From Lentzea guizhouensis (GTDB lineage: Bacteria > Actinomycetota > Actinomycetes > Mycobacteriales > Pseudonocardiaceae), in the NCBI RefSeq assembly GCF_001701025.1, contig NZ_CP016793.1, forward strand, positions 4,650,001-4,714,000: a stretch of 64,000 bases of DNA. Reading direction: 5' to 3'. Made by a program: the position numbers and the translations under genes. Positions 26,479 to 38,366 of the stretch are shown here, piece by piece. The notes under the pieces are model-generated. The model did no database searches, had not been told where the DNA came from, and worked only from the letters and a program-made list of their open reading frames with translations. Each line of letters opens with the position of its first letter. Positions within the stretch are counted from its first letter, which is position 1.

Positions 26479-27252
26479 TCAAGGCAGCCGTCGGTTCGCC
26501 AGCACCGGCAAGACTTCCCGCGCTTTGTCCACCGCGGCGAGATCGAGGTCCACGACCGAGACTTCCGGTTGGTCGGAAAGCTGCAGAACGACGTTGCCGA
26601 ACGGGTCGGCGACCGTCGAGCACCCGATCCCCGTGGGCGCCGGCGAACCCAGGTCACCGGGATACGCCTGACCGCACGCCACGACGAACGACGTGCAGTC
26701 CAACGCGCGCGCTCGCACCAGGAGCTCCCACTGCTCCTTCTTGCCCGGCCCCGCGCCCCACGACGCCCCGAGCAGCACCGCCGACGCACCCTTGTCCGCC
26801 ACCGCGCGGAACAGCTCGGGGAAGCGGACGTCGTAACAGGTCGCCACGCCCAAGGTCACCCCGTCGAGCTCGAACGTCACCACGTCCGACCCCGGCGCGA
26901 CCGTGCGCGACTCCTGGAAGCCGAAGGCGTCGAACAGGTGGATCTTGTCGTAGCCCAGGTGCACGTCCGGCCCGGTCACCAGCATGGTGTTCGTCACGCG
27001 GTCACCGGACGGCGTGAACATGCCCGCCACCACCACGACGTCGTGAGAAACCGCGATCTCGCGCACCGCCGAGGCCCACGGTCCGTCCAGCGGCTCGGCG
27101 ACCGGCCCGAGCGGCACGCCGAACCGGCACATCGTCGCCTCGGGCAGCAGCACGACCCGCGCGCCGTCGGCCCGGCGCACCGCGTCGCGGACGAGCTCCA
27201 GGTTGGACCTGGGGTCGGTGGTGGAGCTGATCTGACTCACGGCGATGCGCAT
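26479..27252 (-). CDS. nitrilase-superfamily C-N hydrolase
   Basis: A 257-aa amidase of the nitrilase superfamily. The catalytic triad is visible: Glu in LLPEATM, Lys in YDKIHLFDAF, and Cys in ATCYDVRFPELF. It most resembles the Nit group (deaminated glutathione or omega-amidase type), but substrate is uncertain. ATG at 27252 is chosen because TACAGT lies 7 nt upstream; it shares that TA with the -10 of the divergent transporter gene. Confidence 0.88.
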   Translation of the reverse strand: MRIAVSQISSTTDPRSNLELVRDAVRRADGARVVLLPEATMCRFGVPLGPVAEPLDGPWASAVREIAVSHDVVVVAGMFTPSGDRVTNTMLVTGPDVHLGYDKIHLFDAFGFQESRTVAPGSDVVTFELDGVTLGVATCYDVRFPELFRAVADKGASAVLLGASWGAGPGKKEQWELLVRARALDCTSFVVACGQAYPGDLGSPAPTGIGCSTVADPFGNVVLQLSDQPEVSVVDLDLAAVDKAREVLPVLANRRLP

Positions 27253-27277
27253 GAGCATCACTGTAGGGTCGCTGACT

Positions 27278-28780
27278 GTGTCGCGTTACCCACTGATCCT
27301 CGTCGCCTTGCTGGCTCTCGCGGGCTGCACCGAGACCGCCGCGCCCAGCCCGGACGGTGGGGCGAACGGCACGTCGATCGTGCTCGCCGACCGCGACGAG
27401 CCGACCACGCTGAACCCGCTGCTCGGCTACGGCGAGCAGGGCGTGTCGAAGATCTACGACGGCCTCGTCGAGCACCGCCAGGACGGCTCGCTCTCCCCGC
27501 AGCTGGCCGCCGACCTGCCGCAGCCGGCGCCGGACGGGCTGAGCTGGACGGTGAAGCTGCGCGGTGACGTGAAGTTCACCGACGGCAGCACGTTCGGGGC
27601 CGAGGACGTCGTCGCCACCTACACCGCCGCGCTGCAGAGCCAGGTCAAGGACCGGTTCGCCACGCTCAAGGGCGTCGACCAGCTCGACCCGTCCACGGTC
27701 CGGTTCCAGCTGGGCCAGCAGCACGCCGCGTTCCCGCACCTGCTCGTGCTGGGCGTGCTGCCGAGCGAGCAGGCCAACGCGAACGGCCGGCCGGTCGGCA
27801 CCGGGCCGTACAAGGTCGTCGACTGGAAGAAGGGCGACCGGCTGCTGCTGGAGGCCAACGACGGCTACTTCGGCGGCGCGCCGAAGATCAAGAAGCTGAC
27901 CGTCGTGTTCGTCACCGACGACAACCAGCGCGCCCGGCGCATGCAGGACGGCGAGTTCGACGGCACGGTGCTGCCGCCCAAGCTCGCCGCGACCTTCGAG
28001 AACCGGTCGGGGCTGCAGGTCCGGTACCACCGCAGCGCCGACTACCGGGCCGTCGCGCTGCCCGCCGCGCACCCGGTGACCGGCAACGCCGCCATCCGCC
28101 TCGCGCTGAACTACGCGGTGAACCGCCAGGGCATGATCGACGGCCTGCTGGAGGGCAGGGGCACGGTGGGCTTCACGCCGGTGCCGGACGCGCTGGCCGA
28201 GGACTTCGACCCGACGGTGAAGTTCCGCTACGACAAGACCGAGGCCGCCCGCCAGCTCGACGCCGCCGGCTGGGCGCTCGGGCCGGACAACATCCGGATC
28301 CGCGAGGGCGTGGCCGCCCGCTTCACCCTGATGTACCCGCTGGGCGACGACCTGCGCGCCGACCTCGCCACCGCGTTCGCCGCCGACGCCAAGGCCGTGG
28401 GCGTGGACGTGCAGCTCGCGGGCCTGTCGTGGGAGGCGATCCGGCCGCGCGTCGGCCAGGACGCGCTGCTGTCCGGCGAGGGCTCGCCGTTCGACCCCGA
28501 CCTGATGCTGTACGGCCTGCGCGGCCAGGGCAGCCCCGCCGCCGACACCGCGCTGGAGAACGGCCGCAGGCTGATCGACCCGGCCCAGCGCGCGGTCGCC
28601 TACAAGCTCTTCCAGCAGGCGTACGCCGCCGCGCCCTCGATGACCGTGCTGGTGTTCCCGGAACACGCCTACGTGCTGCGCGACTCGTGGAACGGCTACC
28701 TGCCGGTCGTCGACCCGAACTCCTACGGCGCCCTGTCCTGGGGCCCGTGGTGGAACCTCGACAAGTGGGAGCCTAAGTAG
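27278..28780 (+). CDS. peptide-type ABC transporter substrate-binding lipoprotein
   Basis: A 500-aa family 5 extracellular solute-binding protein. The signal peptide ends in the lipobox LALAGC with Cys17, so it is lipid-anchored after Lgt and LspA processing. TTLNPLLGYGEQGVSKIYDGLVE and the late YGALSWGPWWNLDKW bracket a typical oligopeptide/dipeptide-binding fold. No permease or ATPase genes are adjacent, so its membrane partners are elsewhere. GTG at 27278 has TAGGGT 8 nt upstream (leaderless). Confidence 0.92.
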   Translation: MSRYPLILVALLALAGCTETAAPSPDGGANGTSIVLADRDEPTTLNPLLGYGEQGVSKIYDGLVEHRQDGSLSPQLAADLPQPAPDGLSWTVKLRGDVKFTDGSTFGAEDVVATYTAALQSQVKDRFATLKGVDQLDPSTVRFQLGQQHAAFPHLLVLGVLPSEQANANGRPVGTGPYKVVDWKKGDRLLLEANDGYFGGAPKIKKLTVVFVTDDNQRARRMQDGEFDGTVLPPKLAATFENRSGLQVRYHRSADYRAVALPAAHPVTGNAAIRLALNYAVNRQGMIDGLLEGRGTVGFTPVPDALAEDFDPTVKFRYDKTEAARQLDAAGWALGPDNIRIREGVAARFTLMYPLGDDLRADLATAFAADAKAVGVDVQLAGLSWEAIRPRVGQDALLSGEGSPFDPDLMLYGLRGQGSPAADTALENGRRLIDPAQRAVAYKLFQQAYAAAPSMTVLVFPEHAYVLRDSWNGYLPVVDPNSYGALSWGPWWNLDKWEPK

Positions 28781-29264
28781 TCCGGGCGTTGATCTCGCGG
28801 ACGGCCAGCTCCGGGTCGTCCGCCCAGAACTCCACCCGCTTCACCCGCTGTGCCCCGGTCTTGCCGAGGTCGACCAGCTGCGGCTCGCGGAACGGCACCG
28901 ACACGTTCGTCTTCGTCAGCGACTGGATGACCACGGCGTCCCCGGCCACCTCGACCGTGCGCCGCCCCTTGTGGCTGCGCTCGGCGACCTGCGCCACAGC
29001 CAGGTCCGCGGTCGGCAGGCGCCAGTCGAAGAACCCCAGCTGCCGCAGCCGCAGCTCCTCGTCGCTCACCGAGTGCGGCTGCTTGTAGAGCACGTAGAGA
29101 GCACCCACGCACACCACGATGTTCAGCCCGCCGACCAGCAGCAGCACGACCTGCAGCCACCACACGTCCAGGGCGAACGCGACCAGCGCGATCCCGACCG
29201 CCGTGATGATCAGGAACCGCCAGTACCGCGGCCGCATGCGCTTGCCGCAGGGGATCTCCACCAT
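28773..29264 (-). CDS. membrane protein, tandem paralogue 1
   Basis: A 163-aa protein with two N-terminal membrane segments (FLIITAVGIALVAFALDVWWL, VVLLLVGGLNIVVCVGALYVL) and a beta-rich cytoplasmic domain ending EFWADDPELAVREI. The neighbouring gene upstream has the same size, topology and ending, so the two arose by tandem duplication. ATG at 29264 has TAGGCT 7 nt upstream. It overlaps the stop of the solute-binding protein by 8 bp. Function unknown; the soluble part looks PH-like. Confidence 0.75.
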   Translation of the reverse strand: MVEIPCGKRMRPRYWRFLIITAVGIALVAFALDVWWLQVVLLLVGGLNIVVCVGALYVLYKQPHSVSDEELRLRQLGFFDWRLPTADLAVAQVAERSHKGRRTVEVAGDAVVIQSLTKTNVSVPFREPQLVDLGKTGAQRVKRVEFWADDPELAVREINARTT

Positions 29265-29274
29265 GGCGCAGAGC

Positions 29275-29763
29275 CTATTTCCGCAGCGCACGCACGACGG
29301 CCTCGGGGTTGTCCGCCCAGAACTCGATCCTGGTCACCTCGTGCGTGCCGCGCCGGCCGAGGTCGACCTCCTGGGGCTCGCTCAGCAGCACCAGCACGTT
29401 GGTGGAGCCGGAGATCTCCAGCACCAGCGTGCCGTCCACAACGGACCGCGTCCTGCCCAGCATCCGGCTCGTGAGGCCCTGCGACACCTTCTCGACCGCC
29501 GCCAACGGGATGCGGTAATCGAACTCGCGCGCGTACCGCAGCCACAGGTGCTCGTCGTCGACCGCGTGCTTGAACTCGGTCAGCATCCACAGCTGCCAGC
29601 CGAGCAGCAGCCCGCTCAGCACGCCCAGCACCAGCAACGTGATCCGCAGCCACGTCCACGGCACGAGCAGGTCCATCAGCAGAACCTCTCCCGGGGTGAT
29701 CACCAGGAACACCCACAGGAACGGTCTCACCTGCGCCGAGTAGCCGAACGTCCGGTCCCCCAC
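29275..29763 (-). CDS. membrane protein, tandem paralogue 2
   Basis: A 162-aa paralogue of the adjacent gene: two membrane segments (PFLWVFLVITPGEVLLMDLL, LRITLLVLGVLSGLLLGW) then a beta-rich domain ending RIEFWADNPEAVVRAL, matching RVEFWADDPELAVREI of the partner. GTG at 29763 is chosen to match the partner's length. The gap between the two genes is 10 bp. It is divergent from the class V PLP enzyme with 26 bp between starts. Confidence 0.75.
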   Translation of the reverse strand: MGDRTFGYSAQVRPFLWVFLVITPGEVLLMDLLVPWTWLRITLLVLGVLSGLLLGWQLWMLTEFKHAVDDEHLWLRYAREFDYRIPLAAVEKVSQGLTSRMLGRTRSVVDGTLVLEISGSTNVLVLLSEPQEVDLGRRGTHEVTRIEFWADNPEAVVRALRK

Positions 29764-29789
29764 ACCCTCGATGGTGGCAGAGTGGGGCC

Positions 29790-30914
29790 GTGAGCGACCT
29801 GATCTTCCTCGACAGCGCCGGTTCCTCCATCCCGCCACCCGAGGTCGTCGACGAGGTGGTCGGCCACCTCCGGCGTGAGACCGAGATCGGCGGCTACCGG
29901 GCCGCCGCCGAACGCCGCGACGACCTCGAAGCCGGGTACGGCGTCATGGCCGAGCTGTTCGGCGTGCGGCCCACCGAGATCGCGTTCACCGACAGCGCCA
30001 CCCGCTCGTGGCTGACCGCGTTCGACGCCGTCCCGCTCGCGAAGGGCGACCGGGTGCTGGTCACCGAGGTCGAGTACGGCGGCAACGCGGTGCCGATGCT
30101 GCGCCGCGCGGAGGAGACCGGCGCGACGGTCGAGGTCATGCCCTCGGACCGGCACGGCCAGCTCGACGTCGCGGCGCTGGAGTTCGACGAACGGGTCAAG
30201 CTCGTCTCGCTCGTGCACGTGCCCACCAACGGCGGCTTGGTCAACCCCGTCAACGAGGTCACCGCACGCGCCCACGAGGCCGGCGCGCTGGTGCTGCTCG
30301 ACGCCTGCCAGTCCACCGGTCAGCTGGACCTGCGCGGGCTCGACTACGACATGCTCGTGTGCACCGGCCGCAAGTGGCTGCGCGGGCCGCGCGGCACGGG
30401 TGCGCTGGTGGTGAGGGACGACGTCCGGCGCAGGTTGCGGCCCCGGCTGTTCGACCACAGCGGTGCCGAGTGGACGGCTCCCGACCGCTACCGGCCGCGC
30501 GACGACGCGCGGTGGTTCGAGCTGTGGGAGTACGGCGTCGCCGACCGGCTCGGTCTGGTCGCCGCCGCGAAGTACGCGCTGGCGAAGGGCCTGGACGTGA
30601 TCGAAGCCGAGGTCACGGCACGTGCCAAGCGTTTGCGTGACGGTCTCGCGAGCATCCCCGGCATCACCGTCAGGGACCTCGGTGAACGGCAGTCGGGCAT
30701 CGTCACGTTCACCAGCGACGACGTCCCGGCGCTCGAGCTGAAGGACCGGCTGTGGGACCGGCAGGTCGCCGTCACCGTCTCCCAGGCCGCGTCCACCCGG
30801 TTCGACATGACCCGGCGCGGCCTGGACGAAGTAGTGCGGGCCTCCCCGCACTACTTCGTCACCGAAGAGGAGATCGATCAGGCGCTGGACCGCGTCAGCA
30901 CGTCTGCCCGATGA
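29790..30914 (+). CDS. class V PLP aminotransferase, EgtE-like
   Basis: A 374-aa class V PLP enzyme. Asp171 (LLDACQS) and Lys195 (CTGRKWLRGPRG) are the cofactor residues; SVLHVPTNGG-like SLVHVPTNGGLVNP and a late SQAASTRFDM are conserved in EgtE/isopenicillin-epimerase-like members. EgtE is the C-S lyase of ergothioneine synthesis, but no egtB or egtD is in the window, so this function is only possible. The GTG start opens with MSDLIFLDSAGSS. It overlaps the convergent carboxypeptidase by 20 bp. Confidence 0.8.
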   Translation: MSDLIFLDSAGSSIPPPEVVDEVVGHLRRETEIGGYRAAAERRDDLEAGYGVMAELFGVRPTEIAFTDSATRSWLTAFDAVPLAKGDRVLVTEVEYGGNAVPMLRRAEETGATVEVMPSDRHGQLDVAALEFDERVKLVSLVHVPTNGGLVNPVNEVTARAHEAGALVLLDACQSTGQLDLRGLDYDMLVCTGRKWLRGPRGTGALVVRDDVRRRLRPRLFDHSGAEWTAPDRYRPRDDARWFELWEYGVADRLGLVAAAKYALAKGLDVIEAEVTARAKRLRDGLASIPGITVRDLGERQSGIVTFTSDDVPALELKDRLWDRQVAVTVSQAASTRFDMTRRGLDEVVRASPHYFVTEEEIDQALDRVSTSAR

Positions 30915-32193
30915 CCCGCTTCACGCAGTCCGAGTAGCTCATGAACAGGTCGACGGCGCGGTCGTTGCGGGCGGTCTGCGCCGCGATGACCGTGTCGCGC
31001 GGGTAGAAGCCGTTGAGGCCGCTGCCGCTCGCCGGGTACATCTCGAACGTGTAGGCCCAGATCTTGTGCTGGCCCCACATCCAGTCGTCGCTGCTGCCGT
31101 CGGTGATGTACAGGTCGCTCGCCTGCTCCGGCGTGTAGCCGTTCGTGGCGGCCATCTGCCGGCCCAGCGTCTGGAACGCGCGTGCCTCGTCCGCGTTCAG
31201 GCCCGTGTCGGTGTCCGCGCGGGTGTAGCCGTACGGCCACAGCACGAGCTCCGAGTACGAGTGGAAGTCGATGAAGGTCTTGATCTGCTGACCGCCACCG
31301 ACGACCCGGGAGTTCACGAAGTTGCGGATGACCGTGGTCTCCGGCGCCGAGAACGCCGCCGTGCCGCGGTAGGTGTCCGACGTCGGGCTGCTGCTGGAGC
31401 CGCCGCAGCAGCCCCACTTGTAGCCCCAGTTGCGGTTGAGGTCGGTGCCGTTGCCCTGGCGGTTCTTGCGCCAGCCGCGGAACGACCCGGTGGCGATGTC
31501 GTACTCGGCACCGTCCGGGTTCATCATCGGCACGATCCACAGCTCCCGGCTGTCGACCAGGTTCTTGACCGCGGGCGTGGCGTAGTTGTCGGTGTAGCGC
31601 TTGGCGATCTGCAGGCACTGCTCGACGGTCAGGTGCTCGCGGGCGTGCTGGCCGCAGACGAACAGCACCTCCGGCTCGCTCTCGTCGGTCGCGACGTTGT
31701 CGCTGACCTTGAGCGCCCAGATGTCCCGGTTCTGGTAGCTCTTGCCGATGCTGCGCAGGCTCGTCAGCGACGGGTGGTCGCGGACCGTCTGCTGCAGCTC
31801 CGCGGTCATCTCCGCGTAGTTGTGGTAGCCGGCGTAACCGGACGGGAAGTCCTGAGTGCCGACCTGACCGGGAGCCGGGTCCGCGAAGTCGACCTTGCCG
31901 AGCTTCTTCAGCTCCTGCTCGAAGTCACCGACGTACCTCACCGGCAGTCCCGTCGCCTGCAGGGCGCGGTACTGGGACTTGTCGGCGACGACCTGGACGG
32001 TGGTGAGCTTCGTCGCGCCGAGCACGTCGACGCCGATCTGGGCGACCTGCGTGCGTTCGGCCGACGTGTTCGCCTCGACCTCCAGCAGGTAGCGGCCGGA
32101 GTCGGCGGTGCTGGGCACCGCCATGCCCGCTACCAGCACGGGCAGGCACAGCGCGAGCACTGCGGCGATCTTGCCGCGGCGCTTCTTCAACAT
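30895..32193 (-). CDS. secreted M14 zinc carboxypeptidase
   Basis: A 432-aa secreted carboxypeptidase of the CPT/CPS type. A signal peptide (MLKKRRGKIAAVLALCLPVLVAG) and an activation-peptide-like segment to about residue 115 precede the M14 catalytic domain. Zinc ligands are His183 and Glu186 (GQHAREH) and the His of DFHSYSE; the catalytic Glu is in YTFEMYP. A Cys-rich loop WGCCGGSSSS is present and DCVKRVIGQTC closes the protein. GGAGGAAAG precedes the ATG. It probably acts with the M28 aminopeptidase in extracellular peptide use. Confidence 0.93.
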   Translation of the reverse strand: MLKKRRGKIAAVLALCLPVLVAGMAVPSTADSGRYLLEVEANTSAERTQVAQIGVDVLGATKLTTVQVVADKSQYRALQATGLPVRYVGDFEQELKKLGKVDFADPAPGQVGTQDFPSGYAGYHNYAEMTAELQQTVRDHPSLTSLRSIGKSYQNRDIWALKVSDNVATDESEPEVLFVCGQHAREHLTVEQCLQIAKRYTDNYATPAVKNLVDSRELWIVPMMNPDGAEYDIATGSFRGWRKNRQGNGTDLNRNWGYKWGCCGGSSSSPTSDTYRGTAAFSAPETTVIRNFVNSRVVGGGQQIKTFIDFHSYSELVLWPYGYTRADTDTGLNADEARAFQTLGRQMAATNGYTPEQASDLYITDGSSDDWMWGQHKIWAYTFEMYPASGSGLNGFYPRDTVIAAQTARNDRAVDLFMSYSDCVKRVIGQTC

Positions 32194-32289
32194 CTTTCCT
32201 CCATCATCAGCAGGGGTTTGCGACGGAGTGGTGCTCGACCGAGCGTGGCGGCCTGGTCACGGGATGAGGTAGCGCCGATAGCGGGCTGA

Positions 32290-35341
<3,052 letters not shown>

Positions 35342-35342
<1 letters not shown>

Positions 35343-35497
35343 TGCCGAAGGAGGTCGTCGTCATCGGCCTGCTCGCGCTGGCGGGCTTCCTGGCCGGTGG
35401 CGTCTACACCACCTGGAAGACGGCGAAGGTGCTGGCGATCATCCTGCTGGTGCTGACCGTGCTCGCGGTCGGCGGCGCGGTGCTCTGGCTGATCTAG
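35342..35497 (+). CDS. 51-aa membrane protein after hisB
   Basis: A short gene starting MPKEVVVIGLL and ending AVLWLI, with two hydrophobic segments (VVVIGLLALAGFLAGGVY and VLAIILLVLTVLAVGGAVLWL) separated by TTWKTAK. The ATG shares its A with the hisB stop (TGATG-type overlap), which strongly suggests translation. Function unknown. Its TAG stop overlaps the left tip of the palindromic repeat at 35496-35658. Confidence 0.75.
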
Positions 35498-35658
35498 TGG
35501 CGGGACTCGTAACGTCGACGGGAAATTCACGCTCAGCAGGCCACCTCGCGGCACCGCCCCCGCGCCCCCACACGGTCCAGTACGAGGGCGCGCGGGCGGC
35601 ACCACGATGCGGCCGTCTGACCGCGAATCACCACGGCAACGTTCCGAGCCGCGCCACT
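35496..35658. repeat. palindromic repeat element, copy A
   Basis: A 163-bp imperfect inverted repeat: tips AGTGGCG and CGCCACT, then arms that pair through the element to a GC-rich inner stem. It shares long identical blocks with copy B at 61276-61439, such as ACGCTCAGCAGG on the left and GGGCGGCACCACGATGC plus CCGTCTGACCGCGA on the right. It starts within the TAG stop of the 51-aa protein gene and ends 26 bp before the TIR gene start. No coding frame is conserved. Confidence 0.85.
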
Positions 35659-35684
35659 TGCGCCTTGCCGTCAGAATCAGGCCT

Positions 35685-38366
35685 GTGAGCGACGAGCCCG
35701 GATACGACGCGTTCATCTCGTACAGCCGGGCTCTGGACGGGACGCTCGCGCCTGAGCTGCACCGCGGGGTCCAGCGGTTCGCGAAGCCCTGGTACCGGCA
35801 GCGGGCGTTGCGGGTGTTCCTCGACGACGCCTCGCTGTCGGCCAACCCGGGCCTGTGGACCTCGATCGAGGCCGCGCTGGGCCGGTCCCGGTGGCTGGTG
35901 CTGCTGGCGTCACCGGAGGCGGCGGCGTCGACGTGGGTGAACCGCGAGGTCGACTGGTGGCTGGCACACCGGTCGGCGCAGCAGGTGCTGGTGGTGCTGA
36001 CGTCGGGCGAGTACTCGTCGTCGGTGCCGCCGTCGCTGCGGGTGGCGCTGGGCCAGGAACCGCGCTGGGTCGACCTGCGGTGGCTGCGCTCGGCGGGCCA
36101 GGTCGACCCGTCGAACCCGCGGCTGCGCGAGGCCGTCGCCGACATCGCGAGCGCCGTGCGGGGCGTGCCCAAGGACGACCTGGTCGGCGAGCACATCCGC
36201 CAGCACCGCCGCACCGTGCGGCTGGCACGCGGCGCGGTGGCGGCCCTGGTGCTGCTCACCGTCGGCGTGCTGATAGCGGCTTTTCTCGCGGTGGGACAAC
36301 GGGATTCCGCTCGCGCCCAGGCGCGGACCGCTTCCGCGCGCGGCCTGGCGTCCGCGGCGGTGGCCGCGTTGCGCACGGACCTGTCGCTGGCCCAGGCGTT
36401 GGCCGCCGAGGCCTACCGGGTCGAGGCGAACGGGCAGACGCGCGCGGCGTTGTTCCAGGCGCTGACGGCGAGTCCGCAGCTCGACCGGTACGTGTCCGTG
36501 GGCGCGTGGTCGTCGCTCGCGGCGTCCGCCGACGGCGAGGTCGTGGTGGCCGGCACCGAGGACGGGCGGGTGGTCCGGCTCGACCTGGCCGGCGGTCGGT
36601 CGGAACAGCGGCTCGGCGACCGGCCGGTGCGCTCCGTGGCGATCAGCGCCGACGGAGGCGTGGTCGCGGCGGCTTCGGCCGGTTCCGGGCTGCGCTGGGA
36701 CGTTGCCGGCGGTGTGCGGACCTTCGACCTCCCGGACGGCGACCCGGACGTGCTGGCCGCGGTGTCACCGTCCGGCCGATTTTCTGCGGTGTACAGCACG
36801 ACGGCGACCGCGACCGACGACTCCGGCGCCTCGGCCGGTACCCGGATCGTCCACGATGGACAGACGGACCGGGTGCTCACGCGCGCGGACACCACGTTCC
36901 CGCTGCTGTTCCTGCGCATGACCGACGACGACACGCTGCTGGAAGTCTCCTACGACAACTGGGTGCGCCGCGCGCCCGCCACGCTGGACGTCAAGTCGGC
37001 CACCCCGGCCAACGTCATGCCGGGCAACGGTGTCACCCCCGGCCTGTCGGCCGACGGCGCCCACCTCGGCTACTCCTGGGAGAACGGGACCGAGCTGTGG
37101 CACACCACGGCCACCGCTCCAGCCCACAACGCCCCGCAGCGGCGCGTCCCACCCGGCCGGGCGAGCCCGTCGTCCGTGGGCGTGAGCAACGACGGCGCCC
37201 GCACGGCCGTCGCCGACACCGGCACGATCTTCGTCTACGACATGACCGGTCCCGACCCCGGCGAACGCCTGCGGCTGGAGGGCAACAGCGCGACACCGTT
37301 CGTGGAGTTCCTGGGCGACAACGACCACCTGGTCTCCGCCGCACGCGACCAGCTCGTGCTGTGGGACCTGACCGCCAACACCCGCATCGGGTCGACGTTG
37401 CCCGTCCAGGTCCCGCTGGTGTGCACGGCCTGCCCCGCGGCGTCTGTTGCGGTGTCCAACGGCAAAACCGCGATCACGGCAGGCGCGGAGCTGACGGTGG
37501 ACACGCGCGCGTTGACCGTCGACCCACCCGACGCGTTCGGACCGGCCGTGTGGCGCGGCGACCACCTGTACGTCGTGACCACACCCGACGGCATCGGCGA
37601 AACCTGGGAGGTGCGCGACGGCATGCGCCGCCTCGCCCGGTGGCAGGGCCAGGTGAGCGCCACGGACGTCCTCGCGATGGGCGTCTCCGCCGACGAACGC
37701 CGCGTCGTCACGGTGAACGAGCTGGGCGACGTCCAGGTCCTGGAGGGCGCGGACCTCGCCGCCGCGCGCACGATCCCGTTGGGCCGCAGACTGGACCAGG
37801 ACGGCTGGCGCCCCTCCCCGCACCTTGCCGCCGTGAGCCCCGACGCTTCTTCTGCCGTCGTCGTCACCCCCACCTCCGTGGAACTGGTGGACGCTGTCTC
37901 AGGCGCGCGCCGCTCGTTGCCGGGCGGCGGCGCGTCGTCGGTGACGTTCACCGGTGACAGCCTGCTGGTGCAGCGCTCGGACAGCATCGAGGTCTGGGAT
38001 CTCGCCGGCTCCGTGCGGCGGCACTCGTTCCGCACCGACCCGAGCTACCTGCCGGGCATCGCCGCCGGCTCGACGTTCGTGACCCAGATGCGCCGCGACC
38101 GCGTCATGGTGGTCTTCGCGGTGACCGGCGAGCAGGTGGGCGAGATCCGCCTCGCTCCGCAGGTGAGCCGCTACGGCCGGATCGGGATGGCGTTCGACGG
38201 CGACCAGCGCGTGCTGACCGCGGTGTCCGAGACCGACCTGCGTTCGTGGGACCTCTCGGCGGAGAACTGGGTGCGTGCCGCGTGCACGTCGGCCGGCCGT
38301 GACCTGACCGCGGAGGAGTGGCAGCGCTACGTCGGCTCGGCGCCCCCTGACCTCACCTGCGGCTGA
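35685..38366 (+). CDS. TIR domain - TM - beta-propeller protein
   Basis: An 893-aa protein. Residues 5-130 are a TIR domain (YDAFISYSRALDG, then FLDDASL), with Glu88 in STWVNREVDWW at the position of the catalytic Glu of NAD-cleaving TIR domains. A membrane segment follows (183-204, AVAALVLLTVGVLIAAFLAVG), then a coiled, Ala-rich stretch and WD-like beta-propeller repeats (for example DGEVVVAGTEDGRVVRLDLAGG) to the C-terminus. Signalling or immune-like function is plausible; ligand and activity are unknown. The 3' end overlaps the minus-strand methyltransferase by 14 bp. Confidence 0.85.
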   Translation: MSDEPGYDAFISYSRALDGTLAPELHRGVQRFAKPWYRQRALRVFLDDASLSANPGLWTSIEAALGRSRWLVLLASPEAAASTWVNREVDWWLAHRSAQQVLVVLTSGEYSSSVPPSLRVALGQEPRWVDLRWLRSAGQVDPSNPRLREAVADIASAVRGVPKDDLVGEHIRQHRRTVRLARGAVAALVLLTVGVLIAAFLAVGQRDSARAQARTASARGLASAAVAALRTDLSLAQALAAEAYRVEANGQTRAALFQALTASPQLDRYVSVGAWSSLAASADGEVVVAGTEDGRVVRLDLAGGRSEQRLGDRPVRSVAISADGGVVAAASAGSGLRWDVAGGVRTFDLPDGDPDVLAAVSPSGRFSAVYSTTATATDDSGASAGTRIVHDGQTDRVLTRADTTFPLLFLRMTDDDTLLEVSYDNWVRRAPATLDVKSATPANVMPGNGVTPGLSADGAHLGYSWENGTELWHTTATAPAHNAPQRRVPPGRASPSSVGVSNDGARTAVADTGTIFVYDMTGPDPGERLRLEGNSATPFVEFLGDNDHLVSAARDQLVLWDLTANTRIGSTLPVQVPLVCTACPAASVAVSNGKTAITAGAELTVDTRALTVDPPDAFGPAVWRGDHLYVVTTPDGIGETWEVRDGMRRLARWQGQVSATDVLAMGVSADERRVVTVNELGDVQVLEGADLAAARTIPLGRRLDQDGWRPSPHLAAVSPDASSAVVVTPTSVELVDAVSGARRSLPGGGASSVTFTGDSLLVQRSDSIEVWDLAGSVRRHSFRTDPSYLPGIAAGSTFVTQMRRDRVMVVFAVTGEQVGEIRLAPQVSRYGRIGMAFDGDQRVLTAVSETDLRSWDLSAENWVRAACTSAGRDLTAEEWQRYVGSAPPDLTCG

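Noticed and set aside
27002..28666. 554-aa open frame on the minus strand
   Set aside because: Shadow of the solute-binding lipoprotein, running into the nitrilase in another frame.
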